In this document: piece after piece, positions 43,215 through 53,346 of the stretch
How positions within the stretch are numbered: the first letter of the stretch is position 1
How the letters are laid out: the number at the start of each line of letters is the position of its first letter
Assembly (NCBI GenBank): GCA_964586455.1
Contig: CAZPHV010000001.1
Location: 196,444 to 260,443, forward strand
Direction: 5' to 3'
Source: Aquimonas sp964586455
GTDB taxonomy: Bacteria; Pseudomonadota; Gammaproteobacteria; Xanthomonadales; Xanthomonadaceae
DNA length: 64,000 nt
Position numbers and translations under genes: made by a program
Notes under the pieces: model-generated
What the model saw: the letters and a program-made list of their open reading frames with translations, nothing else
What the model was told of the DNA's origin: nothing
Database searches by the model: none

Positions 43215-46200
43215 TCAGCGCTCCAGGCGGTAATTGACCGAGCCGCGGGTTTCGCGCTGCGAGGCCTCGACCTGCAGGTCCCAGTGTTCGGTCAGCAGAT
43301 ATTTGATGCTGAAGACTTGGCCCTCGCCAAACAAAGCCACCCCATAGGCCACGTACAGACGCGGCGAGAGGTATTTGCCGAGCATCAGCGCAGCACCGCC
43401 GAGGGTGGCGGAGTCTTCCACGCTGGCCTGGTCGAAGCCGAGCCGCGCACCCAGCCGTTCGGCGATGTAATTGCCGCCCGCACCCAGCGCCGCGGCCGCG
43501 GCATTCAGCTGCTGGCCCTCACCGCCGCGCGCTGCGCGTACCGGTCGACCGAGAATCAGATAGCTCAGTACATCCGCCTGGTCGAGGCTCGGCTGCGACC
43601 ACAGGCTCACCACCGGTGCCGCCGCGGTGCCCACCACCCGGATACCGACGGTGACGTCTTCGACTTTTCGCTCGGCGCGGATGTCCAGCCCGGGATTGTC
43701 CAGCGGCGACTGTGCGAACGACAGCCGACCGCGGGTGATGTCGAGATCCTGGCCATAGGCCTTGTAGCGACCGCTGACGTTCAAGCTGCCGCTGGCGCTG
43801 GTGGCGCGGCCCGGGCGGTCGCGCACGCGCAACTCCCCCGTCACCGCGCCGTCCAGGCCGAAGCCCTCCAGCTTGACGTCATCGCCAAGCGCAAGCCGGA
43901 TATCGGCGTCAATGCGCTGCGCGACTTCGGCCACACGCTCGGGCTGAGCAGGGTCCAGTACCACCACATCGGCGCTGACCTGCTGGCTGCCTTCGAAGCG
44001 GTCAAGGCGCACCTGCGCACGCGGCACGTCGACCCGGCCGCGCAGCCGCAGCAGCTCACCGCGCTGCTCCAGCTGCAGGTTGGGAGACGCCACCAGCCGT
44101 ATCTGGGCGGTGTCCGAGACCAACACATCGCTGCCTTCGATGTCGAGCTGCAGCGGCATTTCGGCCCCGCTCGTCCAGTCGAGCCGGCCCGAACCACGCA
44201 GTTCACCTTCAGAACGGAAGGCCAACGTGAGGTCAGCCGCGCTGCTGCCGTCGAGACGCAGCTCGACTCGGCCCTCACCCGGGGCAATACCGAGTGCCGG
44301 CAGCTCTGCGCTGAACCCGCTCAACGCGGCGCCGCCGCGGAGCTCGGGCGCCGCCAGAGGGCCGTCGATCTCGATCTCCGCGCTGAGGCGGCCCACCGGC
44401 GCGATGATGGCCTCTTCGCTCAGGAGCTCGAGCACACCGAGCTGCTCAAGCTGCAGCGACAGTCGACCCTGCAGCTGCGCGGCATCGCCACCCAATTCCG
44501 TGGCCACCAGTGCGCCCTCAAGCCGACCGCCGTCTCCGAAACCGGCACCGAGGTCGACCTGCAGGCGGGTGTCGTTGCCCTCGATGTCGAGCGCCAGATC
44601 GCTCCAGCTCAACAGTTCGCGGCCCTCGCCCTGGCCCATGCGCAGCGTGCCCTGCGCTGAGCCGACGCGACCGCTGACGCGCCAGCCTTCGGCCGTGGAA
44701 ACATAGTCGAGTTCGCCGCCGAGTTCGCCCTGCCAACGCGGCCGTCGCAGCGCAGACTCCTGGAATATCAGGCCCATCGGCAGCGCCAGCGGCACCGATT
44801 CCAGCTGCACTCGCGCCTGCAGAGTGTTGGCGTCGCTGCCGTCGACACCCAGGCACAGGCTGCCGAGACGACGGCCGCCGCGCGCGCCATTGCTGCCGAT
44901 ACCCAGCGCGAGCGCGGGCGTTTGCGAATCCTCGTCATCGTCGGCCTCGTCTGCACTCGTCCGCGCCGCGCCGCGGCCCCAACGCTGCCGGCCTTCCAGG
45001 CAGAGCGTGTCGACGCGAATGCGCTGCGCGCCGAACTCCAAGGCCACCGGCTCGGCCAAGGTCCAGTCGCCACCTTCGGCGCGTCGGCCGGTGCTGCGCC
45101 AGTCGAACTGCTGCAAACGACCCAGCCAGCGCTGCTCCGATGCGCGCCAACCGCCCGACAGTTCGAGCGCGAGCCCGCCCGCCTGCAGGGTCTGGCGCAG
45201 TTCCAGCGCATGCGCCGTGGTGCTGCCACGCAGGTCCAAGGTCACGGCGCCGAGTTCGCGCGCATCCAGACGCGCGCTCGCGGCCGCGACCTGCAGTTGC
45301 AGTGGCGCGTCCTGTGCTAGTCCGAGCTCGCCACGCAGGGTCAGGTCGGCGAGTTCAAGCCCCTGCAGGGCAATGGCGGCCGAGTCGAGATCCACCCCCA
45401 GGCGCGGCGCCTGCGGGGATCCGGACACACGCAGGCGACCGCGCAGCTCACCCGCCAGACCTTCGGCCAGACCGTCCAGATGCAGCGGCTGCAGGTTCAG
45501 CTCGGCGCTGAGCGTGTCGCCGAGGTCGAGGCGCCCGGCCAGCGCGCTGCGGCCCCAGCGCAGGTCCAGCTCAGCCTCGGCGGCGGCTACCGGCAGAAGG
45601 GGTTCGGGTGTCTGTGGCAGACCGTTCCAGCGGGCAACGACTTCGCCGCTCAAGGCTTGCCCGCGCAGTTCGCCGTCCAGACCTTCGATGCGCAGCGCGC
45701 CGCGGCGCAGGCCCTCGCCCTCGGCACCGCTGCTGCGTAGTCGCGCCGACAGGCGGCTGGGCAGCTCGGGCGAGAGCAGTGCTGCGTCGAAATCGGCCAG
45801 CGCGGCCTCGATTTCCCAGGTCAGACCGGCGCTCCAGTCGACTTGGCCGTCGACCGTCACGTGGCCCTCTTCGGTACGCAGCTGCAGGCCCTGCAGTCGG
45901 GCCTGCTCGCCCTGGATACGCAGACCGCCGCGCAGTTCGCCCGACAGCTCTGCGCGCACCAGGGAAAGTGCCAGCTCGAACTCCGCGTCATCAAACGCGC
46001 CGCGCGCACCGAGCCCTCCGTCGACGCGCAGCGGCGGCGCTTCCGGCAGCGGCAGGTCGAAGCGCTGGAACGCCAGATCGATCTCGAACGTGGCCGATTG
46101 CGCGGTGTCGGCATCGGCATGCGCTGGGGCCACCGGCAGGCGCAGCCAGCCCTTGAGCTCTGCGCTGCCCTCGCCCTGCGTGAGCCTCAGCGCATCGACC

Positions 46201-47261
46201 CGCAGGGTCGAGGCCTCGGCCTGCAGCGTGGCGGCCTCCAGCGTGTAGTCACGGCCGTCGAAGACGAAGCCGCCGCTGAGCTCGGCGCGATCGAGCGCGC
46301 CCTCGCCCTGCACACTCAGTTCGACCAGCCCCGCCGGCCAGTACGCCTGCAGGGCCGCGGGTAGCGCCGGCGCGTGCAGGTCCAGCTGCCACTGCGGGCG
46401 CGGCAGCCCGTCGCTCAACTGCACGTCAATGGCGACATCCGGCGCATCAGGCAGTCGCAGCTGAAGGCGCATCGACTGCAGCGCGCCCTCAACGGCCAGA
46501 TCGAAGGGCTGCGCCTGCTCCAGCCCGGCACGCCATTCGCCCCGCAGACGCAGTGCGCTCTGCCAGTCCTGCTTCGTGTCGACGCTGCCCGACAGCTCCA
46601 GCTGCGCGAGCTCAGAGTCCAGCTGCAACGTCGTCAGCACGAGACGCCCGTTTTCAAGCGTGCCGCTGAAATCCAGTTGTTCGGCCTGAAACACCGACTC
46701 CGTTGCGACGCTGGAGAGCGCCACTGCAGCAGTCTCGGTCTGCGCTTCAGAGGCGGCAGTTTCGACGGCAGCGTCGGATGTCGCTGCCACCGCGTTCAAG
46801 ATCAGTAGCCGGCGCAATTGCGCGCGCCGAACATCGACCGCCAAGGGCAGATCCAGGCTGGGCAAGCTATCGGGAAGCTCCAGCGCGAACGGCTCGCTCG
46901 GAGCGACATCGGTCGGGGCCGGAGTCAGGGTGACGCGCACGCCCTCGGCATCCAGCTGATCGATCTGCAGACGCGCGCTGAGGGCCTGGATCAGCCGAGC
47001 CTGGAGCTCGATCTGTTCGACCTCGACCGTCATCCCCTCGATCTCGTAGCGCAGCCCCTGCAGGCGCAGCCCGCGCGCCAGACTGCCCTGCTGGGCCTGC
47101 CAGCTCAGGCTGCCTTCGGGCAGCGCCGACTGCGCGCGCGCCAATGCGAAGCGCGCGCCTGCCTCGCTGCCCAGCAGCCAGTACATCAGCACCGCGAGCA
47201 GGACCAGCACACCGCCTACCGCCAGCGCGGCCCACAGCAGCCAGCGACGCGCGCGACTCAC
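43215..47261 (-). CDS. tamB: Translocation and assembly module protein TamB
   Basis: Very large inner-membrane-anchored periplasmic protein (1348 residues) that bridges to TamA and helps outer-membrane protein insertion and phospholipid transport. One N-terminal helix (residues 7-30, WLLWAALAVGGVLVLLAVLMYWLL) precedes a very long region of beta-strand repeats with LxLxG patterns. The C-terminal DUF490/TamB domain is recognisable (SQPSLDQADVLSYLILGRP, LGARLGFDQASVED, YLSPRLYVAYGVALFGEG). The start is a GTG that overlaps the tamA stop by 4 nt (GTGA). Confidence 0.93.
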   Translation of the reverse strand: MSRARRWLLWAALAVGGVLVLLAVLMYWLLGSEAGARFALARAQSALPEGSLSWQAQQGSLARGLRLQGLRYEIEGMTVEVEQIELQARLIQALSARLQIDQLDAEGVRVTLTPAPTDVAPSEPFALELPDSLPSLDLPLAVDVRRAQLRRLLILNAVAATSDAAVETAASEAQTETAAVALSSVATESVFQAEQLDFSGTLENGRLVLTTLQLDSELAQLELSGSVDTKQDWQSALRLRGEWRAGLEQAQPFDLAVEGALQSMRLQLRLPDAPDVAIDVQLSDGLPRPQWQLDLHAPALPAALQAYWPAGLVELSVQGEGALDRAELSGGFVFDGRDYTLEAATLQAEASTLRVDALRLTQGEGSAELKGWLRLPVAPAHADADTAQSATFEIDLAFQRFDLPLPEAPPLRVDGGLGARGAFDDAEFELALSLVRAELSGELRGGLRIQGEQARLQGLQLRTEEGHVTVDGQVDWSAGLTWEIEAALADFDAALLSPELPSRLSARLRSSGAEGEGLRRGALRIEGLDGELRGQALSGEVVARWNGLPQTPEPLLPVAAAEAELDLRWGRSALAGRLDLGDTLSAELNLQPLHLDGLAEGLAGELRGRLRVSGSPQAPRLGVDLDSAAIALQGLELADLTLRGELGLAQDAPLQLQVAAASARLDARELGAVTLDLRGSTTAHALELRQTLQAGGLALELSGGWRASEQRWLGRLQQFDWRSTGRRAEGGDWTLAEPVALEFGAQRIRVDTLCLEGRQRWGRGAARTSADEADDDEDSQTPALALGIGSNGARGGRRLGSLCLGVDGSDANTLQARVQLESVPLALPMGLIFQESALRRPRWQGELGGELDYVSTAEGWRVSGRVGSAQGTLRMGQGEGRELLSWSDLALDIEGNDTRLQVDLGAGFGDGGRLEGALVATELGGDAAQLQGRLSLQLEQLGVLELLSEEAIIAPVGRLSAEIEIDGPLAAPELRGGAALSGFSAELPALGIAPGEGRVELRLDGSSAADLTLAFRSEGELRGSGRLDWTSGAEMPLQLDIEGSDVLVSDTAQIRLVASPNLQLEQRGELLRLRGRVDVPRAQVRLDRFEGSQQVSADVVVLDPAQPERVAEVAQRIDADIRLALGDDVKLEGFGLDGAVTGELRVRDRPGRATSASGSLNVSGRYKAYGQDLDITRGRLSFAQSPLDNPGLDIRAERKVEDVTVGIRVVGTAAAPVVSLWSQPSLDQADVLSYLILGRPVRAARGGEGQQLNAAAAALGAGGNYIAERLGARLGFDQASVEDSATLGGAALMLGKYLSPRLYVAYGVALFGEGQVFSIKYLLTEHWDLQVEASQRETRGSVNYRLER

Positions 47262-49120
47262 AGCTCGGGCCCCAGGCTGAGATGGAACTGCACGCCCTGG
47301 CGCGGATCATCCAGGCCGCGCGCGACATCCAGCGCGACCTGGCCGACCGGGGAGCGCCAACGCAGGCCAAGCCCGGCGCCGCGACGCGCGTCGATGCGGC
47401 CATCATTGAAAGCGCTGCCGGCATCCACAAATACGGCCGCGCCCCAGGTCTGGGTGAACATGCGCTCGTATTCGATGTTGGCCACCGCCAGATTGCGGCC
47501 GCCGATCGGATTGCCGCTCAAGCCTAGCGGGCTGATTTCCTGGTAGTTGTAGCCGCGCACGCTGCGGTCGCCGCCGGCGAAGAAGCGCAGCGAGGACGGC
47601 AGCCGCAGGAAGTCGTCGGTGAAGGTTCGCCCCACCTGACCGCGCAGCAGCACCCGGTTGCGCTCTCCGAAGCCGTGGATGTAGCGGGTTTCGAGGAGCA
47701 GCTGGGTGAAGTCGGCGTCCGAACCCAGCGCCTCAACGCCCTGCTTGAGTTCAGCGGTGAAGCTGAAGCCACGGCTTGAATAGTTCGGGTCGTTGTAGCG
47801 CTGCCAGCGCGCGCGCAGGGCGGGATACACAAGGGTCGAAAGGCCGCTGGTGTCGAGCGTGCGCTCGACGCCGATTGCATAGCGCTCGCGCAACAGGTGC
47901 ATGCCAAGCGCGAGCTGCCAGTCGCCGAGTCGGCCGACGCGATTGGCGAACAGTTCGGCAGACTCACTTTCAACCAGCTCGCTTTCATCCTCGCGATAGC
48001 TGGCGCCGAGCTGGTACCAGCCGTGGATCGGTTCAAAGGCCGGAATCCGATACAGCGCGTTCAGTGAACTGCGGCGCTGCGCGAAGTCAAGACTGGAGCT
48101 GAACTTGTGTCCGCGCAGATTGACCCAGCGGCGATCCAGGCCCAGTTTCAAACCGGCGCCGGAATCCGTGCCGTAGCTGACGCCCGCGGTGTAGACGTTG
48201 CGCTTGGCCGGAGCCAGCTCGATCTGCACCGGAACATCGAGTGTGTCGGGATCAGGCTCCGGGCGGATGTCGATGAAGTTGAAGTAGTCGAGATCACCCA
48301 GCCGCTGATGCAGCCGAAGCAGTTCGTCCTGATCGAAGGGCTGGCCCGGATCGAGGTCGATCCAGCGCTCGATCAGACCCGGTTCGAACTGGCTGCCGTC
48401 GACGCTGATGTCACCGAACCGGTAGCGTACGCCGCTTTCCCAGCGCAATCGGATCTCGGCCCGGCTGTCGGCGCGGGTGACTTCGACACTGTTCTCCTGC
48501 AGACGCGCGTCGAAGTAGCCGCGCGCGGCCAGCTCACGTCCGATCGCCGCCTTGCCGCCTTCGTAGCGGGCGTGGTTCAACAGGTCGCCCAGGCGGGGCT
48601 GGAAGCCCGTCACCGCCGAGGCAACACGCGCATCCGCCGCGGCATCACCGTCCACAACAACGTCGAGCCCGCGCACCCGCACCGGCGGGCCACGCTGGAT
48701 GATGAGGCTCACCGCCAGCCCGGCTGCGGTTTCGTCCACCTGCACATCCACATCGACTGCGTAATAGCCGAAGGGCTCCAGCGCGCGGCGGGCCTCGGCC
48801 GGCGCACGCCTCAGCAGCAGCGCCATTCGACCGCGGCCGACGTCGGCGCGGTCGGCCTCATCCAGTTGGAACAGTCCGACCTGGGCGCGCACGTTGTCGG
48901 CCTGGGCGGCGCTCAAGCCCCGGACTCGGGTGCTGGCCAGACGCACCGGCGCGCGCTGCGCGCGTTCGCGCTGGCGTTCCGGGGCGGCTGTGCGCGGAGC
49001 AGTCTGCGGCGACACCTGGGCGTCGGGTTGAGCCTCAGGCTCGACCTGAGCCTGCGCGATCGGCCCAAGGCAGATCAGCGGCAGCAGCAAACCGACGGCT
49101 CGGAATCGGAAGGCAGACAC
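47258..49120 (-). CDS. tamA: Omp85-family outer-membrane assembly protein TamA
   Basis: Outer-membrane partner of TamB, 620 residues from GTG 49120. This start gives a signal peptide (FRFRAVGLLLPLICLGPIAQAQ); the frame to 49276 would run into the kbl upstream region. A Pro/Gln/Ala-rich linker is followed by three POTRA-like segments (about residues 70-300, for example GPPVRVRGLDVVVDG). Then comes a 16-strand-type barrel with the Omp85 hallmark RFFAGGDRSVRGYNYQ and the end RQGVQFHLSLGPEL. tamB follows with a 4-nt overlap. Confidence 0.93.
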   Translation of the reverse strand: MSAFRFRAVGLLLPLICLGPIAQAQVEPEAQPDAQVSPQTAPRTAAPERQRERAQRAPVRLASTRVRGLSAAQADNVRAQVGLFQLDEADRADVGRGRMALLLRRAPAEARRALEPFGYYAVDVDVQVDETAAGLAVSLIIQRGPPVRVRGLDVVVDGDAAADARVASAVTGFQPRLGDLLNHARYEGGKAAIGRELAARGYFDARLQENSVEVTRADSRAEIRLRWESGVRYRFGDISVDGSQFEPGLIERWIDLDPGQPFDQDELLRLHQRLGDLDYFNFIDIRPEPDPDTLDVPVQIELAPAKRNVYTAGVSYGTDSGAGLKLGLDRRWVNLRGHKFSSSLDFAQRRSSLNALYRIPAFEPIHGWYQLGASYREDESELVESESAELFANRVGRLGDWQLALGMHLLRERYAIGVERTLDTSGLSTLVYPALRARWQRYNDPNYSSRGFSFTAELKQGVEALGSDADFTQLLLETRYIHGFGERNRVLLRGQVGRTFTDDFLRLPSSLRFFAGGDRSVRGYNYQEISPLGLSGNPIGGRNLAVANIEYERMFTQTWGAAVFVDAGSAFNDGRIDARRGAGLGLRWRSPVGQVALDVARGLDDPRQGVQFHLSLGPEL

Positions 49121-49302
49121 AGGGCGGGAGGCTCCTGATCGAAGGCAGGCGAGCAGGATACCCAGTCCGCGCAGTCCGCAAGTCAAGCCGTCATTCAGCC
49201 TCGGGCATGCGAGTCGCGGGCGAAAACGCTTGGGCTGCACACCCGGGTCCGGGACAATGGCGGCCCCGCGCTCCATGCGCCGATCCTGAGCCCTAGAACA
49301 CC

Positions 49303-50496
49303 ATGAGCCTCAACTCGCGCCTTGCCACCGAACTTGACGAGATCCGTACCGCCGGACTGTTCAAGTCCGAACGCATCATCGTCTCCCCGCAGTCGGCCGA
49401 GATCGAGCTGGCCGATGGCCGCCGTGTCCTGAACTTCTGCGCGAACAACTACCTGGGCCTGGCCGATGATCCCGGCGTCATCGAGGCCGCCAAGCACGCG
49501 CTCGATACCCACGGTCATGGCATGGCCAGCGTGCGCTTCATCTGCGGCACCCAGGACCTGCACAAGCAGCTGGAGGCGAAGATCGCCGAGTTCTTCGGCA
49601 AGGACGACGCGATTCTCTACGCGGCCTGCTTCGACGCCAACGGAGGCCTGTACGAGCCGCTGCTGGGCGAGCAGGACGCGATCATCTCGGATGCGCTCAA
49701 CCACGCCTCGATCATCGACGGCGTGCGCCTGTGCAAGGCCAAGCGCTACCGCTACGCCAACTGCGATATGGCGGATCTCGAGAAGCAGCTGCAGCAAGCA
49801 CGGGCCGACGGCGTACGCGACATCCTGATCACCACCGACGGCGTGTTCTCGATGGACGGCTTCATCGCCCCACTGGATGAGATCACCGCGCTGGCGCGGA
49901 AATACGATGCCGCCGTGCATATCGACGAATGCCACGCCACCGGTTTCCTTGGCGACAGCGGCCGCGGCTCGGCCGAGGTCAAGGGCGTGCTCGACCAGAT
50001 CGACCTCATCACCGGCACGCTCGGCAAGGCGCTGGGCGGTGCCTTGGGCGGCTTCACCTGCGGCTCGCGCGAGGTCGTCGAGATGCTGCGCCAGCGCTCG
50101 CGTCCCTACTTGTTCTCGAACGCGCTGCCGCCTTCGGTGGTAGCTTCGGGCCTGGCGGTGTTCGAGCGCATCGATGCCGCCGGCGAGCTGCGCGCGCGAC
50201 TGCGGGACAACACCGCGCGCTTCCGCGAGAAGCTCGCAGCGGCTGGCTTTGATCTGAAGCCGGGCGAGCACCCCATCGTGCCGGTGATGCTCTACGACGC
50301 GCCGCTGGCGCAGCGCTTCGCCGCCGAGCTGCTGGAAGAAGGCGTGTACGCGATCGGCTTCTTCTTCCCGGTCGTGCCCAAGGGCCAGGCCCGTATCCGC
50401 ACCCAAATGAGCGCCGCGCATTCGCCGGAACAGATCGAGCGCGCTGCAGACGCTTTCATCAAGGTCGGCCGGCGGCTGGGCGTGATTCCCGCGTGA
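49303..50496 (+). CDS. kbl: Glycine C-acetyltransferase (2-amino-3-ketobutyrate CoA ligase)
   Basis: PLP enzyme that splits 2-amino-3-ketobutyrate with CoA into glycine and acetyl-CoA, the second step of threonine degradation. 397 residues, as in E. coli (398). Visible marks are NFCANNYLGLADDP, HGHGMASVRFICGTQDLHKQLE, DGVFSMDG, HIDECHATGFLG and the PLP lysine in TLGKALGGALGG. The threonine dehydrogenase gene (tdh), often adjacent in other bacteria, is not next to it. The small HNH gene follows after 7 nt. Confidence 0.97.
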   Translation: MSLNSRLATELDEIRTAGLFKSERIIVSPQSAEIELADGRRVLNFCANNYLGLADDPGVIEAAKHALDTHGHGMASVRFICGTQDLHKQLEAKIAEFFGKDDAILYAACFDANGGLYEPLLGEQDAIISDALNHASIIDGVRLCKAKRYRYANCDMADLEKQLQQARADGVRDILITTDGVFSMDGFIAPLDEITALARKYDAAVHIDECHATGFLGDSGRGSAEVKGVLDQIDLITGTLGKALGGALGGFTCGSREVVEMLRQRSRPYLFSNALPPSVVASGLAVFERIDAAGELRARLRDNTARFREKLAAAGFDLKPGEHPIVPVMLYDAPLAQRFAAELLEEGVYAIGFFFPVVPKGQARIRTQMSAAHSPEQIERAADAFIKVGRRLGVIPA

Positions 50497-50503
50497 GACG
50501 GCC

Positions 50504-50908
50504 ATGCGCCCGGTTCTGAAGCGCCTGTTCGTGCTCGCGCTGAGCCACGACCTGCAGGCGGAAACGCTGCCAGACGGACGCTGGCGCACGCGCTGCCTGC
50601 ACTGCCGGGCGCGTCTTGAGTTCAAGCCTGACGGCGAGCCCTTGGGTGCGGGCTCGCTTGAGCACGTGGTGCCGCAGGCCTGGTTCGGGAAGCGCGCTGC
50701 AGAGGCACTGTGCGCGCGCGTCGATCACTCAGCGAATGACGCTCGCAATCTTGCCTTGGCCTGCGCGACCTGCAACCAAAGCAAGGGCAAAGGGCCCGAC
50801 GCGCGCGGCCCGCAGGACGCACGCGCGCTGGAAGTGGTCGGCCAGGCCCTGGACCGACGGTTGGCGCGATGGCGATGTCTGGCTGCGGGCACGGCGATCG
50901 AGGGCTGA
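50504..50908 (+). CDS. Small HNH-type nuclease domain protein
   Basis: 134 residues with the HNH pattern: a CLHC zinc knuckle (31-34), LEHVVPQAW with the first His, NDARNLALACATCNQSKG with the central Asn and second CxxC, then a helical end. Standalone HNH proteins of this kind may act in restriction, repair or unknown DNA processing. It starts 7 nt after kbl, so it is probably co-transcribed, though no functional link is evident. Confidence 0.8.
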   Translation: MRPVLKRLFVLALSHDLQAETLPDGRWRTRCLHCRARLEFKPDGEPLGAGSLEHVVPQAWFGKRAAEALCARVDHSANDARNLALACATCNQSKGKGPDARGPQDARALEVVGQALDRRLARWRCLAAGTAIEG

Positions 50909-51061
50909 AGCTTCGCGTCTACGCGCGACACCGCTGCCGATCTGGATCGCCGCCTCCGACCGGCGCCCCTTCCTGTGGCAGCATCAGAAGTGCGCGGCAA
51001 CCCGGCTCTGCGCTGCGGACACACGGCATACTCGCCCGACACCGCCGGACCCTCGCTGCCC

Positions 51062-53017
51062 ATGGCCTTTCCCGATATCGCCACCGTGCTGCTGGTCACC
51101 GTCAGCAGCAATGTGCTGGTGGCGGTGTTCATGGCTCTGATGCACCGAACCAAGCCGCAGGCCGGCTACTTCCACCTGCTCGCGCTCGGCGCCCTGTCGA
51201 CCGCGATTGGCTGGTCGCTGTATGCCACCCGATTGTGGGGATGGCCGCCGCAGGTGTCCTACGTGCTTGCCCACCTTCTGGTTGCGAGCTTTCCGGCGCT
51301 GTTGCTGGTGGCGCTACGGCGCGCGCTGGGCCTGCCGGAGTCGCGCCGCTGGGCCTGGGGCGTGGTGTTGGCGATGAGCCTGCTTGCGATCTGCCTGTGG
51401 TGGGCCGTCGGCTCGCGCTACTGGATGACGCTGTGTGCCACCGGCGGCAACGCCGTACTCTTCTCGGCTGCGGCGACCGTGCTGGTGCGGAGCGGTCGCC
51501 CCTTTGATCTGGCCCGCTGGACAATCTTCTCTGCGATCGCGGCGAGCGCCTTGATGCTGTGGCTGCGGGTGATCTCGGTGCTGGTTCGCGAGTTTCCGTT
51601 GTCCGGTACCGATCCACTGTTCGTCAGCCTGGGCTTGCTGGTGCCGCTGCTGTCGAGCTTCATGCTGGCCATGGCATTTCCCGTCAGCGAGTTGGTGCGC
51701 GATGCGCGCCGCCTGCGGACGCTGTCCGAAACCGACGACCTGACCGCCCTACCCAACCGCAGTCAGGCGCTGCGCCGGATCGACCAGCACCTCGCCCTCT
51801 CGCGGGGGCCGCTGGCGCTGGGCTTTCTAGACCTCGACGGTTTCAAGCGAATCAACGACAGCCTCGGCCACGCCACCGGCGACGCACTGCTGAGCGCTAT
51901 CGCCAAACGCCTTACGCCGCTGTTGGAGCGCGAGGAGCTGCTGGCGCGCTTCGGTGGTGACGAATTCCTGGTGCTGCTGCCCTACCCGCCGGAACCGGCC
52001 GAGCAGCGCATGCGCGTGCTGCTCGCGGCACTGCAGGCGCCCTTTCAGCTCGACCTGCGCGAAGTCCATGTCGCCGCCAGCGCCGGGCTCAGCGCTTTCC
52101 CACTCGACGCTCTGGACGAGCGCGAGCTGCTGCGTCTCGCCGACATCGCGCTGTATCGGGCCAAGGCTGAAGGGCGCGGCGACGTGCTGCGCTATCGCGC
52201 TTCGATGGGCGAGGCGGCGAGCGCGGAGCTCGCCGCCGAGCTCGAACTCCGGATCGCGTTGGAACAGTCGCGCATCTGCGTTCAACTGCAGCCCCGTTTG
52301 AGCTTGGTGGACGGCATCTGCCGATCGGCCGAGGCGCTGGTCCGGATCGAACGCGTGGAAGGCGGCCTGATCGCCCCCGGCGAGTTCATCGGAGTGGCCG
52401 AGCGCTGTGGCCTGATGCCGCTGCTGGGCGCGCGCGTGCTGGAGCTCGCCTGCGGTGAGCTGCAAAGGCTGCGTGTGCAGCATCCGGACTTCTGTCTGTC
52501 GATCAATCTTTCACCGCTGGAACTGCAGGACTCGCAGCTGGCCACTCGGGTGCTCGACGCGCTGTCCGCATGCGGCTTGCCCGCCGACTGTCTGGAGCTG
52601 GAGCTGACCGAGTCGGCCCTGATCCAGAACCCGATGCTCGCCGCGCAGCGACTGGCCGAACTGCACGCATGCAAGCTGCGGATCGCGCTGGATGATTTCG
52701 GGGTCGGCTATTCCGGTCTGTCGCACCTGCTTGAGTTTCCGATCTCGGTGCTGAAGATCGACCGCAGCTTCATCTCACGCATGCGAGCGGACGCGACGGC
52801 AGGCGCCCTGGTGGAAGGGCTGTTGACCCTTTCCAGCCGGCTGGGCCTGCGCGTCGTCGCCGAAGGCGTCGAGGACGAAGACACCCTGCGAGCCCTGCGC
52901 GAACTGGGCTGCGATGAGGCGCAGGGCTTCCACATCGCGCGGCCGATGGCGGGAGTGCAGCTGTCAGCCTGGCTGCTGGAGCGAGACCAGAACCGCGCTG
53001 TCGCGGCCACCGGATAG
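51062..53017 (+). CDS. Membrane GGDEF-EAL cyclic di-GMP protein
   Basis: 651 residues from ATG 51062. Residues 1-210 hold about seven membrane helices resembling a 7TM sensor. Residues 220-385 form a GGDEF domain with an intact RFGGDEF at 298-302 and no RxxD inhibitory site before it (the position reads EREE). Residues 390-645 form an EAL domain: EAL at 424-426, LDDFGVGYS, LKIDRSF and VAEGVED, all consistent with phosphodiesterase activity. Which activity dominates cannot be read from the sequence. It stands alone after the HNH gene. Confidence 0.9.
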   Translation: MAFPDIATVLLVTVSSNVLVAVFMALMHRTKPQAGYFHLLALGALSTAIGWSLYATRLWGWPPQVSYVLAHLLVASFPALLLVALRRALGLPESRRWAWGVVLAMSLLAICLWWAVGSRYWMTLCATGGNAVLFSAAATVLVRSGRPFDLARWTIFSAIAASALMLWLRVISVLVREFPLSGTDPLFVSLGLLVPLLSSFMLAMAFPVSELVRDARRLRTLSETDDLTALPNRSQALRRIDQHLALSRGPLALGFLDLDGFKRINDSLGHATGDALLSAIAKRLTPLLEREELLARFGGDEFLVLLPYPPEPAEQRMRVLLAALQAPFQLDLREVHVAASAGLSAFPLDALDERELLRLADIALYRAKAEGRGDVLRYRASMGEAASAELAAELELRIALEQSRICVQLQPRLSLVDGICRSAEALVRIERVEGGLIAPGEFIGVAERCGLMPLLGARVLELACGELQRLRVQHPDFCLSINLSPLELQDSQLATRVLDALSACGLPADCLELELTESALIQNPMLAAQRLAELHACKLRIALDDFGVGYSGLSHLLEFPISVLKIDRSFISRMRADATAGALVEGLLTLSSRLGLRVVAEGVEDEDTLRALRELGCDEAQGFHIARPMAGVQLSAWLLERDQNRAVAATG

Positions 53018-53346
53018 CGCATGGAACCCCCGCCAAAACCGGGGGCGCGTCGGGCCTGCCTGGATCGCACTCGCCGATAGCCGTGTGTTGCGGTCGTGGC
53101 GCACCTGCACGAGCACAGTGACCCGACAGGCTTCGCACAAACGATCCGAGCCCGGTCCTCAGCACTGAACGCGGGCGGAGCCTGCTTCGGAGCAAGGTTT
53201 GGCGCCGGTGAATCACGCCACTCGAAACAACGGGCAAGTGCCGAGCTGCGGTGCGCAAAGGCCCACCCTATGACCGCTGTACTGACGCGCGGACAGCGGG
53301 CTCGCACGTGTGCTTCAGGCTCTTGCGAGTCCCGAATCACAGCCTC
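53018..53346. other. Intergenic space with a hairpin and a half repeat
   Basis: Immediately after the GGDEF-EAL stop lies CCCCCG-CCAAAAC-CGGGGG, a possible terminator stem without a U tract (about 53030-53048). At 53260-53272 is GGCCCACCCTATG, half of the main palindrome. Nothing else is supported. Confidence 0.5.
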
